Shown here: positions 8,218-15,874 of the stretch, piece after piece
How the letters are laid out: every line of letters starts with the position of its first letter
How positions within the stretch are numbered: the first letter of the stretch is position 1
Assembly (NCBI RefSeq): GCF_014336955.1
Contig: NZ_QRAI01000002.1
Location: 124,001-188,000 of the forward strand
Length of the DNA stretch: 64,000 bases
Source: Saccharophagus sp. K07
GTDB taxonomy: Bacteria; Pseudomonadota; Gammaproteobacteria; Pseudomonadales; Cellvibrionaceae
Direction: 5' to 3'
Notes under the pieces: model-generated
What the model saw: the letters and a program-made list of their open reading frames with translations, nothing else
What the model was told of the DNA's origin: nothing
Databases searched by the model: none
Made by a program: the position numbers and the translations under genes

Positions 8218-9086
8218 TTATGCACACATTTTTTCATAAGCAGTTTCAAAATGATTCGGGCTTTGATAGCCCAGCGTGCTGTGTCGTCGGTGGCTGTTAT
8301 AAAACAATTCTATGTCATCAAATACACAAGAATAGGCTTCTTTTTTGGTGGTGACACTTTCTGCGTAGAGCGCTTCCACTTTAAAGCGAGCAAAGAAAGC
8401 TTCCATCGCGGCATTATCCCAACAATTGCCTTTACGGCTCATGCTAGGCCGGATCTTTTCATCAAGCAATAGCTGCTGATATTCCCAGGAGCGGTATTGC
8501 ACACCACGATCCGAATGTAGGATCAATCCAGGCTCAATGTTGCGCGAAGCCACCGCCATCTTGAATGCATCCATGATCAATTGGTTGGTCATGGTGGTGT
8601 CGAGTGACCAGCCGATGATCTTGCGTGAAAATAGATCCATGATGACAGCCAAATAGACGAAGCCTTTTTCAACCTTGATGTAGGTGATATCCGAGACCCA
8701 TTTTTCATTGGGCTTACTCGCTTGAAAATTACGGCGCAGGAGGTTATCACTGACATGGTTCCTGGCCAGGACATCAGGAAAGTACTTGTAGCCTTTGCCG
8801 TTTCGAGCTTTAAGTCCTTGTTTGGCCATTAGTTTTGCAACCGTGTTCTCACTGATGGATACACCGCTTTCGTTCAGCTCTACGGTCGCGGTGATCCGTA
8901 ACGCGACTTAAAGCGCGCAAACAGATTAATCAGCTGTCGCTCTGCGTCGAGCTTTCTCATCTCGGTTTCACTAGGCTCACGTGATCGCCACTTGTAGTAG
9001 CCTGCCCGGCTAACGTGTGTCCAGCGGCACATTTTCGTCACCGCATACTCACTGCTCAGCGAGTTAATGAAGGCATACCTCACCAT
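8218..9086 (-). pseudogene. IS3-family transposase OrfB, frameshifted
   Basis: The N-terminal part (9086 to 8880) ends at KSRYGSPRP. The reading then resumes in another frame at VELNESGVSISENTVAKLM and continues to 8218. The break lies near 8875-8885 and looks like a single-base change. The catalytic core is otherwise intact, with D in WVSDITYI, D in LHSDRGVQY and E in NAAMEAFFARFK. Full OrfAB transposase cannot be made unless the frameshift is bypassed. Confidence 0.85.
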
Positions 9087-9397
9087 TTGTCTTTGCTGAA
9101 GTATGCCGTCGCCTTTTTTAGAAATTCATTCTCTTCTTTCAGATCAGAGATCTGCCGCTTGAGTTTGCGGATTTCTTCACTCTCGCTCATCGAGTAATCC
9201 ACCCCTTGGACGCTATTAAACTGTTTGTCGGACAATCGTTTGTACTGTCGACGCCAGTTATAGATTTGGCCGGGGTGAATTCCGAGCTCTTTCGCTACCT
9301 CGGCGGCGCTGGTATTGGGATCATCCGAGCGACGAACTGCCTCGCGTCGAAAATCCTCGGTGTAGTGGTTGTACTTGTTTTTGGATTTCTTTGTCAT
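9080..9397 (-). CDS. IS3-family transposase OrfA
   Basis: A 105-residue helix-turn-helix protein (YTEDFRREAVRRSDDPN, then AAEVAKELGIHPGQIYNWRR) with a C-terminal leucine-zipper-like coiled coil (RKLKRQISDLKEENEFLKKA). This is the standard OrfA layout: DNA-binding N-terminus and multimerisation C-terminus. A run of six A followed by G on the minus strand (around 9113-9119) is positioned for programmed -1 frameshifting into OrfB. Confidence 0.9.
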   Translation of the reverse strand: MTKKSKNKYNHYTEDFRREAVRRSDDPNTSAAEVAKELGIHPGQIYNWRRQYKRLSDKQFNSVQGVDYSMSESEEIRKLKRQISDLKEENEFLKKATAYFSKDKW

Positions 9398-9455
9398 TTT
9401 CTAGACCCTCGTTAGGTGGTAGTGAGGTGTCTACTTTTCTTGGGGAACTCGGAGT

Positions 9456-9512
9456 GCTAACGCCAAGCTAAGCGGCGCGTTTTTCAGCGTCCGCTTGAGC
9501 TTTTTGTTAGCC
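9456..9512 (-). other. attC site
   Basis: 57 bp, plus strand GCTAACGCCAAGCTAAGCGG ... CCGCTTGAGCTTTTTGTTAGC. The arms AAGCTAAGCGG and CCGCTTGAGCTT pair. This is the attC of the cassette to its right. Confidence 0.85.
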
Positions 9513-9837
9513 TAAAGACCCTGTGATGCGAGGTAGAATTGTGGCTTCATTCTCGCGCCTGCTGCGCGAAGACAAACCAAGTAGTGCTTACCACCGTTTT
9601 TCAAGTGGCGTATAATGGCGCCGCGCGCTTGTTTGCTTGCCCACTTTATAACGTTTCCAGCAACAAACGGACGAGGAACCATATCCATATATCGACTGCA
9701 AGATTCGCTGGATTGCAACAACTCTCCAAACAGCTCAAGAACCTTTAGGTTAATATTCCAGCTATTGGCTTGCGGGCCTAGATGGTTGACAAAAACTCCC
9801 TAAAATCCTGCTTTTCTTGCTCGGTAATAGGCTCCAT
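9512..9837 (-). pseudogene. Cassette gene of unknown function, single-base frameshift
   Basis: ATG 9837 follows AGGAG and opens MEPITEQEKQDFREF, but stops after 19 codons. If the five-T run (plus-strand A run at 9791-9795) is read as six, the frame continues through VNHLGPQANSWN, LKVLELFGELLQSSE and a basic region (KWASKQARGAIIRHLKNGG) to a stop at 9512, about 108 residues in all. Either a true frameshift mutation or a homopolymer sequencing error. The start overlaps the end region of the upstream lipoprotein gene, so this cassette carries two genes. No family recognised. Confidence 0.6.
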
Positions 9838-9849
9838 GATAGATCTCCT

Positions 9850-10147
9850 TTATTGAAGTTTTGAATGTTTAACAACATTATTGAGGTACTTGTTGTTAAC
9901 ACCGCCTTTATAGGTGATTTCGATAACAAAACTTAAAACGCTTGATAAGACATACATTTGTCGGCCGTCGCTATTGTCAAAGTAGTAGAACTCCAGGTCG
10001 GCTGGCGAATTCGGCCGGTGAACTTCACCTTTTAGCCCCTCTAAAAATCTCTTCTCTTCATCTGAAGCCGGATTATTGAAAACACTTTTGAAGAAGCCGT
10101 ATGGAGACTTATTTGAGCCGATGAATTCTACTTCTTTCTGATCTATC
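9850..10147 (-). pseudogene. 3' part of a lipoprotein gene interrupted by IS66
   Basis: Codes for the C-terminal ~98 residues (DQKEVEFIGSNKSPYGFFKS ... to NNKYLNNVVKHSKLQ). It is the continuation of the fragment at 12561-12798. Removing the IS66-family element and one copy of the 8-bp duplication restores an unbroken frame through RWIDQKEVEF. The stop codon is followed at once by the AGGAG site of the next gene in the same cassette. Confidence 0.85.
10140..10147. repeat. Target-site duplication of IS66-family element (left)
   Basis: GATCTATC directly before the left terminal repeat. The same eight bases follow the right end at 12561-12568; eight bases is the usual duplication length for IS66. 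Confidence 0.95.
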
Positions 10148-10223
10148 GTAAGCGCTCGACAAACCCCACCCTAGCCAGTCTCGGTTGATTCACCAAAGAT
10201 ACCCCCAGGTTTTTGACTGGGGT

Positions 10224-10538
10224 ATGAATATGAATCTGACAAGCAAACAGCAATTCTGGCGAGACCATGTTTTGGCAGCAAAACGTGACCAGCTGACGTA
10301 CGCGGACTATGCAAAACAACACGACTTGAATCTCCAGGCGATGTACTCCTGGTCGATGACACTGCGCCGCAAAGGGATGTTGGAGCAGGAGGCGCCGGCT
10401 TTTGCAGAGGTTAAGGTGGAGCGCCCTGCAGTCAGCTCGGCAGCTCCGACCGGAGTGCGTGTGCGACTGGTCAATGGCGTTGAGCTGGAGCTGGGCGGGT
10501 TGAATGAGCAACTGGTGAAATGGTTGGCCGCCCTGTGA
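10224..10538 (+). CDS. tnpA: IS66 accessory protein TnpA
   Basis: About 104 residues from ATG 10224. It begins NLTSKQQFWRDHVLAAKR with a helix-turn-helix (TYADYAKQHDLNLQAMYSW), typical of the IS66 TnpA DNA-binding protein. Its stop overlaps the start of tnpB (TGATG), which suggests coupled translation. Confidence 0.9.
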   Translation: MNMNLTSKQQFWRDHVLAAKRDQLTYADYAKQHDLNLQAMYSWSMTLRRKGMLEQEAPAFAEVKVERPAVSSAAPTGVRVRLVNGVELELGGLNEQLVKWLAAL

Positions 10539-10888
10539 TGCAGTTTGCCGCTCATCCTAAAGTCTTCCTGCACCGCAAGCCGGTGGACTTTCGCAAACAA
10601 ATTAACGGGCTGAGCCTGATCGTACAGGACAGTCTTCAGCTGGATCTATTTGCGGAAGCGCTGTTTGTTTTTATTAACCAAGGGCGCAACCGCATCAAGA
10701 TTTTGTATTGGCAAAAAAATGGTTTTTGTCTTTGGCTGAAACGTTTGGAGAAGGACAAATTCGCTTGGCCGCGCCAGCAAAATTCCGAAACAATTATCAT
10801 TACTTCCGAAGAGCTGCAGTGGCTATTGGATGGCTTTAATATTTGGCAGTCGCCACCCCATCAAACACTAAAATTCGCTTCCGTTTAA
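10538..10888 (+). CDS. tnpB: IS66 accessory protein TnpB
   Basis: 116 residues from ATG 10538. It contains the family signature VDFRKQINGLSLIVQ near the N-terminus and RNRIKILYWQKNGFCLWLKR in the middle, the usual IS66 Orf2 pattern. Full length for the family. Confidence 0.95.
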   Translation: MQFAAHPKVFLHRKPVDFRKQINGLSLIVQDSLQLDLFAEALFVFINQGRNRIKILYWQKNGFCLWLKRLEKDKFAWPRQQNSETIIITSEELQWLLDGFNIWQSPPHQTLKFASV

Positions 10889-10914
10889 GCGCTCGCATTT
10901 TTATAATTCCGCGC

Positions 10915-12552
10915 ATGGCGGAATCCTCTCTTGCACAATTACCTGATGATATCGACGCGCTGAAAGCTTTAATTTCGGCGCGTGATATTGCGTTGGTCGA
11001 GCGAGATAAAAAATTGGCTGAGCGCGATAAAAAGATCACCATTCTGGAAGAGTACGTCCGCCTTTTAAAATCCCAACGCTTCGGTAAAAGCAGTGAGCGC
11101 TTTGTCTCTGATCTGCAGGAATCCCTCTTTAATGAAGCGGAGCAGCTGGACGACGAGGAGCCTGCGGAGGTGGAAGCTGGCGATGTGGCGGAGGTAGATT
11201 CTGCTTCAACCGCACCGGACAGCAACGACACCGAACAAAAAGCCCGTCCCGGCCGCCGCAAATTACCCGCACATCTGCCCCGCGTAAAAGTCATCCACAA
11301 GCTGCCCCAAGGGGAGCGCCAATGCCCCTGCGGCTGCCAGATGGAAGTCTTTGACGAAGCAATCAGCGAGCAATTGTGCATCATTCCGGCAGATCTCTAT
11401 GTCATCCAGCACTGCCGCCAAAAGTACCGCTGCACCGCATGTGAGGATAAAGCCCCGGTCACCGCACCTATGCCGGCTCAGCCCTTTCCCAAAAGCAATG
11501 CCAGTCCAGAGTTGATGGCGAATGTGGTGGTCTCCAAATTCTTGGATGGCCTGCCGTTTTACCGCCAGGAACAGATCTGGAAGCGGGTGGATATTGATCT
11601 GCCCAGAGCCACATTGGCGCGCTGGAGTATTGAAGCGGGCAATCTTGCTCAACCTTTGATCAATCTGCTTCGAGAACACCAATGGGCATCTAACGTGATG
11701 CACATTGATGAAACGCCGGTACAAGTGCTCAAAGAGCCGGATAAACCACCGGAAGGCAATAAATACTTCTGGGTTACCGCCAGCGGTCCACCCAATAAAC
11801 CGATTTACCTATTCCACTACGACCCTTCCCGTGGCAGCGCGGTGGCGGATGCGTTATTGGAAGGCTTCCGTGGCACCGTCATTTCGGATGACTGGTCCGT
11901 GTATGCGCGTGTCTGCGAAAAGCGGCAGCTGACTCATATTGCCTGTAATGATCATGCACGACGCAAATTCGACGAAGCCTTAAAAGCCGAGCCGAAAAAC
12001 AAAAGCGGCAAGATGAGCAAAGCTGCGATGGCGCTGAATTATTATCAAAAGCTGTATGCGATTGAGCGGAAAATCCAGGATAAATCGCCGGAAGAACGCC
12101 AACGCATTCGCCAGACAGAAGGCATGCCGCTGTGGGACCAGTTTATAAAATGGATGGGGACACACATCCACAAAACCACGCCGGAATCGAAATTTGGCAA
12201 AGCGCTGAACTATGCCTACAAGCTCAGAGAGAAGCTGAGGTTTTACAGCGAGACCGGTCATCTGCCGATGAGCAACCAAGTCGCGGAAAACGCCATTCGC
12301 CCCTTTGCCATCGCCCGGAAGAATTTTTTGTTTTACGACACACCCAAGGGCGCCTCAGCCAGCGCGAATTTGTACAGCTTGATCATGACGGCGAAAAGCC
12401 ACGGGCTGGATCCGTTTTATTATTTGGCGCATGTGTTCAAACATCAGCCCAGAGCGAAAACCGTGGAGGATGTGGAAAAGCTGCTGCCGTGGAATGTGGA
12501 TATCGAGCAGCTGAAGCAAAGCTTTGGGGCTGTCAACCGGGTGCTTTGTTGA
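10915..12552 (+). CDS. tnpC: IS66 transposase TnpC
   Basis: 545 residues from ATG 10915; the frame also opens 24 codons earlier, overlapping tnpB. Order: N-terminal coiled coil (ISARDIALVERDKKLAERDK), LLKSQRFGKSSER, an acidic linker, a zinc-binding region (CPCGCQ, CRQKYRCTAC), then a DDE domain with D in VMHIDETPVQVL, D in VISDDWSVYA and E in NQVAENAIRPFAIARKNFLF. It appears complete and functional. It would catalyse movement of the element. Confidence 0.95.
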   Translation: MAESSLAQLPDDIDALKALISARDIALVERDKKLAERDKKITILEEYVRLLKSQRFGKSSERFVSDLQESLFNEAEQLDDEEPAEVEAGDVAEVDSASTAPDSNDTEQKARPGRRKLPAHLPRVKVIHKLPQGERQCPCGCQMEVFDEAISEQLCIIPADLYVIQHCRQKYRCTACEDKAPVTAPMPAQPFPKSNASPELMANVVVSKFLDGLPFYRQEQIWKRVDIDLPRATLARWSIEAGNLAQPLINLLREHQWASNVMHIDETPVQVLKEPDKPPEGNKYFWVTASGPPNKPIYLFHYDPSRGSAVADALLEGFRGTVISDDWSVYARVCEKRQLTHIACNDHARRKFDEALKAEPKNKSGKMSKAAMALNYYQKLYAIERKIQDKSPEERQRIRQTEGMPLWDQFIKWMGTHIHKTTPESKFGKALNYAYKLREKLRFYSETGHLPMSNQVAENAIRPFAIARKNFLFYDTPKGASASANLYSLIMTAKSHGLDPFYYLAHVFKHQPRAKTVEDVEKLLPWNVDIEQLKQSFGAVNRVLC

Positions 12553-12560
12553 GCGCTTAC

Positions 12561-12798
12561 GATCTATCCACCGATACACGACAGAGTATTCTGGCGCAGA
12601 AATTATCATTGAGTGCTCGTCAAGAAGTACCTTTTTGTAATTTTCCGGCAGCGGTACCGATACTCGGCCTTTAAGGATCAGCTCTTTCCCCGTACTCGCT
12701 CGTTCGGCGTCAGCTTCATGCTTTATGTTATTGGTTTGGCACCCCTGTATCGTAAACACCATTACTAGTAAAGCTATAATGTTCCTTGCAATTTTCAT
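12561..12798 (-). pseudogene. 5' part of the lipoprotein gene interrupted by IS66
   Basis: ATG 12798 follows AGGAG. The signal MKIARNIIALLVMVFTIQGC ends in a lipobox (IQGC), then a body with KGRVSVPLPENYKKVLLDE, and the frame enters the IS at YRWIDRK. Joined to 9850-10147 it would give a lipoprotein of about 176 residues. No family recognised. The first half may still be translated as a fusion ending inside the element. Confidence 0.85.
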
Positions 12799-12845
12799 AT
12801 ATAGAGTGTCTCCTGCTTGATTACGCGATAAATCTTCTGAATAAG

Positions 12846-12955
12846 GCTAACTCTCGCAACAGCGGAATATTTGGAGTGGATTGTTTTGCGGTAGCGTAGC
12901 GTTAAACCGCAAAACGAGGAGCGGAAAATATTTCCGACTGTTTGCGATTGTTATG
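12846..12955 (-). other. attC site
   Basis: 110 bp. Left arm CGCAACAGCGGAATATTTGG pairs with ATATTTCCGACTGTTTGCG. The right core is TTGTTATGC; the left core has drifted to GGCTAACTC. The central loop region carries TTTTGCGGTAG ... ACCGCAAAA. Confidence 0.8.
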
Positions 12956-12958
12956 CAT

Positions 12959-13246
12959 TTACACCCCAACCAGCAACATAAATAAAAACGCCATTACTGA
13001 AATGGCCCCAGCCACCAAATTAAAACCGTTTCTGATCCTTGCCTGCTTTCGAATAACGGCAATGGTGAAAGCCAAATTAACCAAGCCAGCCACAATGAAA
13101 ATTACTGTTGCCAAGTTCGTGGCCTGGCTTGGAGCGACCTCACCCTGCGTCAGGTATCGCCAAGGCCACCAGAGCCAGATGCTAACCGCTAAACCTATTG
13201 CGCCGTAGCAGCAGTTCTCGATTGTTTCTCTTATTCGAAACACCAT
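12959..13246 (-). CDS. Small membrane protein (cassette)
   Basis: A 95-residue protein from ATG 13246 after AGGTGAC. Three hydrophobic helices are visible: CCYGAIGLAVSIWLWWPW, a long one around TVIFIVAGLVNLAFTIAVI, and AGAISVMAFLFMLLVGV at the C-terminus. A basic loop (RKQARIRNG) separates the last two. No family recognised. A single-gene cassette between two clear attC sites. Confidence 0.75.
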   Translation of the reverse strand: MVFRIRETIENCCYGAIGLAVSIWLWWPWRYLTQGEVAPSQATNLATVIFIVAGLVNLAFTIAVIRKQARIRNGFNLVAGAISVMAFLFMLLVGV

Positions 13247-13267
13247 CTATTTGGAGTCACCTATTGC

Positions 13268-13372
13268 ATAACGCCCGTAACAGGCGAATTTATGGAGGCG
13301 ATTGTTTTGTGCCAAGCTTTTCGGCACAAAACGAGCGCCGGAATAAATTTCGGCCTGGTTACGATTGTTAGC
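13268..13372 (-). other. attC site
   Basis: Plus strand CATAACGCCCGTAACAGGCG ... CCTGGTTACGATTGTTAGC. Inner arms TTTTGTGCCAAGC and TCGGCACAAAA pair. Closely related to the site at 14713 and to the decayed one at 6042. Confidence 0.9.
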
Positions 13373-13823
13373 ACCGGCGCCGCCTATTTTCTTTATTCAA
13401 ATCTTTGATGCCCGGAGCATTAGCTACAAGCCTCTTTCCAAATTCATCTGGCAGCCCAATGTAGAGGGTTGCACTGCTGTCCCAGCATACAATTTCAAAT
13501 AGAGATTGTTTAAGCTGCTTTTCAGGTTCGCCTTCCCAAAAATCGGAGTTTCCGTCTGCAAAGGGCTTATCTGTTGTAAATGGCTTCGTGCCTTTCGGAA
13601 AAGCTGAAATGACAGACCATACAAACTGATAGTCAAATTCCTTCAACTTTGAGGTCATGTTCTCGCCGTACACCCATGATGGGTCATCTAATTCAGGCCA
13701 TCCACCCTCAATGTCGGAAATGTGCCAATCGTAATCCTCTAGGTTGATTTCAAGCCAACGAGCGACATCATTCATGCTCGTATGAAATCGGACTTCCGAT
13801 GTTTTTTCTTGTATGTAGTTCAT
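13368..13823 (-). CDS. Hypothetical protein (cassette)
   Basis: A 151-residue soluble protein from ATG 13823 with no strong ribosome site in view. It is acidic and Trp-rich (DWHISDIEGGWPELDDPSW, FWEGEPEKQLKQSLFEIVCW, SATLYIGLPDEFGKRL). The C-terminal RRRRC tail is encoded within the attC. The pattern of many Trp/Asp residues on a small cytoplasmic protein is seen in some immunity and SMI1/KNR4-like proteins, but I do not recognise a family. Confidence 0.65.
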   Translation of the reverse strand: MNYIQEKTSEVRFHTSMNDVARWLEINLEDYDWHISDIEGGWPELDDPSWVYGENMTSKLKEFDYQFVWSVISAFPKGTKPFTTDKPFADGNSDFWEGEPEKQLKQSLFEIVCWDSSATLYIGLPDEFGKRLVANAPGIKDLNKENRRRRC

Positions 13824-13837
13824 GGTTCGTATTGAGT

Positions 13838-13944
13838 GCTAACGCCGTTGTAACCGGACCAAATTGCGGAGCGGTTTTGTGTTATAAGCGCAGCGAACAC
13901 AAAACTGCGCAGTAATTTGGTTCCGGTTTACAACCTTGTTATGC
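13838..13944 (-). other. attC site
   Basis: Plus strand GCTAACGCCGTTGTAACCGG ... CCGGTTTACAACCTTGTTATG. The arms TTGTAACCGGACCAAATTGC and TAATTTGGTTCCGGTTTACA pair over about 20 bp. Confidence 0.9.
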
Positions 13945-13950
13945 ATATAT

Positions 13951-14274
13951 TTATTTTATGCCAATGCTTTCAGCGGCCTGATTAAGCTTTAATGCTCCGA
14001 CTTGGAGACAGGTTTTTAATAGTGAATTGTAATTGTCCAGCACCAACTCTTTCTTGTCTTTATCCGGCAACTTGCTAGCCGCTCCTGTATTAAGCAATTT
14101 TTCAAATTTAGCTGCGGAGTCCAACGAGTATTGGATGCATTCTTTCACAACAGATTCTAGCGCACCTGTCACAGCGCCCATTTCATTGGTTTCGGAATCC
14201 AGCGCAGATGCTGGCAGACACAAGAAAAAATAAAAAAAGGCACCTGTTGCAGCAACCAATAAACCTCTTCTCAT
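13951..14274 (-). CDS. Small periplasmic protein (cassette)
   Basis: A 107-residue protein from ATG 14274 after GGGGAG; a longer frame would start inside the attC. Signal peptide MRRGLLVAATGAFFYFFLC then LPASALDSE, a good signal-peptidase I site. The mature part is helical (ESVVKECIQYSLDSAAKFEK, LDNYNSLLKTCLQVGALKLN) with two Cys that could form one disulphide. Function unknown. Confidence 0.7.
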   Translation of the reverse strand: MRRGLLVAATGAFFYFFLCLPASALDSETNEMGAVTGALESVVKECIQYSLDSAAKFEKLLNTGAASKLPDKDKKELVLDNYNSLLKTCLQVGALKLNQAAESIGIK

Positions 14275-14290
14275 GCCTGATGACTCCCCT

Positions 14291-14409
14291 GCATAACGCC
14301 CGGCACAGCCGCAGCTGGTACGGAGCGATTTTTGTGTTATTGTTTGAGCGACAGCGAGTAACACAAAAACCGCGTAGTACCAGCTGTCGGACTGATGCCG
14401 ATTGTTAGC
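14291..14409 (-). other. attC site
   Basis: Plus strand GCATAACGCCCGGCACAGCC ... CGGACTGATGCCGATTGTTAGC. Inner arms CAGCTGGTAC and GTACCAGCTG are perfect, with TTTTTGTGTTA and TAACACAAAAA further in. Confidence 0.9.
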
Positions 14410-14696
14410 TATATTTTAGAAACTGCTTTTTTACTATTCTTACGCTCCAACTCTCGATTGCAGTTTGGGCAGACTGTTTTCTTTTGCCCCTCGATTTGCC
14501 AAATATAAGAGTTGCGTTTTAAAGCTGAGTTACAGAGCTGGCAGCTTGCAGGGGACTTGGTGGCAAAGTAACCAACCACTAAGATAACGATCATTATGAT
14601 TGATATAGCCGGATAGTTTTGGAAAGCCCATATTGCGCCACCAATTATTACGATAGCAATAATTCCCTGAGTCTCAGCTTTTTTTCTTCTGGCCAT
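14409..14696 (-). CDS. Membrane protein with C-terminal zinc ribbon (cassette)
   Basis: A 95-residue protein from ATG 14696 after AAGGAG. Two membrane helices (GIIAIVIIGGAIWAFQNYP, SIIMIVILVVGYFAT) are followed by a cytoplasmic domain with CQLC and CPNC, 29 residues between the pairs, as in a zinc ribbon. A basic tail (RELERKNSKKAVSK) ends the protein. Same overall idea as the cassettes at 5513 and 19683 but unrelated in sequence. Confidence 0.75.
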   Translation of the reverse strand: MARRKKAETQGIIAIVIIGGAIWAFQNYPAISIIMIVILVVGYFATKSPASCQLCNSALKRNSYIWQIEGQKKTVCPNCNRELERKNSKKAVSKI

Positions 14697-14712
14697 GCGA
14701 GTCTCCTTTTAA

Positions 14713-14821
14713 GCTAACGCCCACAGCAGGCGCATTTATGTAGGTGATTGTTTTGTGCCAGGCTTTTTCTGGCACAAAACGAGCGCCGGAATAAATGTCG
14801 CACTGGCTGTGCTTGTTAGGG
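14713..14821 (-). other. attC site
   Basis: Plus strand GCTAACGCCCACAGCAGGCG ... CACTGGCTGTGCTTGTTAGG. Inner arms TTTTGTGCCAGGC and CTGGCACAAAA pair. Confidence 0.9.
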
Positions 14822-14823
14822 CT

Positions 14824-15066
14824 TTATTGACCAATTTGCTTTTCAATGGCCTTTGTACTGATTGTGGTTCCAATGAGTATTAGCAGACCAGACAACATGC
14901 GAACGAAGAATGTACAGACTACTGAAGCACCGATTAGCATTAATCCCTGCCTCACATCATTAAATAGTGTGAAGTAGATTCCATAGAAGAATAAGCCTCC
15001 CACTGCCAACCCACCTAAAATCATTAAAATGTATCCGAAACCGGCCATCAGCATTCCAATTTTCAT
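14824..15066 (-). CDS. Small membrane protein (cassette)
   Basis: An 80-residue protein from ATG 15066. Two or three hydrophobic helices cover most of it (MLMAGFGYILMILGGLAVGG, FFYGIYFTLF, then a long one from LMLIGASVVCTFFVRML to LLILIGTTIS). A short charged tail (TKAIEKQIGQ) ends it. No family recognised. Confidence 0.7.
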   Translation of the reverse strand: MKIGMLMAGFGYILMILGGLAVGGLFFYGIYFTLFNDVRQGLMLIGASVVCTFFVRMLSGLLILIGTTISTKAIEKQIGQ

Positions 15067-15155
15067 ATTGCACCGAAAGAATTGTGACGTTATTTAATAA
15101 CATTAGCCACAAACCAAATGCTCAACAAGATTTAATTATTCGGAGCTAGACGTGT

Positions 15156-15233
15156 CCTAACGCCGCCATAAGCCGCGCGACGTAAGGAGCGTCGGGCGAC
15201 CAGCGGGAGCGTATTTAATGGCTTTGTTAGGTC
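15156..15233 (-). other. attC site
   Basis: Plus strand CCTAACGCCGCCATAAGCCG ... TTTAATGGCTTTGTTAGG. The classic seven-base cores are present at both ends; a short site of about 78 bp. Confidence 0.9.
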
Positions 15234-15820
15234 TCAGGCCAGTATTGCTTGAAATTGGGTAAATAGACTCCCGCTGAGTTAGGCTTAAGAGCTTTATTGA
15301 TTGGGTCACCAAATCCAATTGCAGCATGAAGTGCCATGAAGCAGTCAGCAAGAATATTTGCTTCCTCAGTGTAGCCGTCAAGTGCGTTTTTATCAGTGGC
15401 AAGAACCTTAAGGGATTCCACTCCCTTCTTGCGATAATATTTAAAGCCGTTAAGCTTTTCGTAGTCGACATCTTCTTGGTCAAGCGCCATAAGAAACCAA
15501 GTTGAGTGAACTACTACATTGCGCTGCTCGATCAGATCCTGAAACCGCGTTAAAATGTTGTTAATGGCTTTGCTTTCTTCTTTTGTCAAAGTCCGAATTT
15601 GAGCAATCAACGGATACAGTAAAGCGCGTAGTGGCTCTGCGGTCTGATTTGCGAAGAGCACTTGGACTACTCCTTGATTTTTTAAACCCTCAATTCTAAG
15701 GACTGCTTCGAGAAGCGTTCTCAGGCGAAAAACTGCAAGTTCGAAAGTGACACAGAATCTCCCGTAGCTAGCAAGAATAGCTTCCACAGCGACTTTCTGA
15801 GGTTGTTCATTTGGTTCCAT
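15227..15820 (-). CDS. HEPN-like hypothetical protein (cassette)
   Basis: A 197-residue, all-helical, cytoplasmic protein from ATG 15820. Near residue 100 it has IEQRNVVVHSTWFL, an R-N-x3-H motif at the end of a helix, the signature of HEPN-fold RNases (R100 and H105). The N-terminal helices (LASYGRFCVTFELAVFRLRT) and FQDLIEQR fit a HEPN bundle. HEPN proteins often cut RNA in toxin-antitoxin and phage-defence systems, and others are inactive scaffolds. Activity here is inference. Its C-terminus runs into the attC core. Confidence 0.6.
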   Translation of the reverse strand: MEPNEQPQKVAVEAILASYGRFCVTFELAVFRLRTLLEAVLRIEGLKNQGVVQVLFANQTAEPLRALLYPLIAQIRTLTKEESKAINNILTRFQDLIEQRNVVVHSTWFLMALDQEDVDYEKLNGFKYYRKKGVESLKVLATDKNALDGYTEEANILADCFMALHAAIGFGDPINKALKPNSAGVYLPNFKQYWPET

Positions 15821-15826
15821 TGTAAG

Positions 15827-15874
15827 ACCTAACGCCGCATTCAGCGGCTTGTCCGCTGCAATGCCTTGTTAGGC
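15827..15874 (-). other. attC site (short)
   Basis: About 48 bp: ACCTAACGCCGCATTCAGCGG, then CTTGTCCGCTGCAATGCC and TTGTTAGGC. The arms GCATTCAGCGG and CCGCTGCAATGC pair. Same size class as the short attC sites of mobile integrons. Confidence 0.9.

Larger units (their letters stand above)
8188..9451 (-). mobile_element. IS3-family insertion sequence (IS150-like), probably inactive
   Basis: The ends form inverted repeats: the left reads CTTCCCCACCAAAAGTAGAC and the right, reversed, reads GTTCCCCAAGAAAAGTAGAC. It encodes an orfA and an orfB on the minus strand. No matching 3-bp target duplication is seen (CAC on the left, GAG or TGC on the right), so the element may have recombined after insertion. 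OrfB carries a frameshift. It sits between the attC at 9456 and the lipoprotein cassette at 7876. Confidence 0.9.
10148..12560 (+). mobile_element. IS66-family insertion sequence, complete (2413 bp)
   Basis: Terminal inverted repeats GTAAGCGCTCGACAAA (left) and GTAAGCGCTCAACAAAG (right end reversed), flanked by a perfect GATCTATC duplication. It carries tnpA, tnpB and tnpC in one direction, all apparently intact. The element lies opposite to the cassette genes and splits a lipoprotein cassette gene. The perfect duplication and intact genes suggest a recent insertion. Confidence 0.97.

Noticed and set aside
12132-12674. 180-codon plus frame inside tnpC
   Set aside because: Shifted frame of the IS66 transposase running over the IS end.
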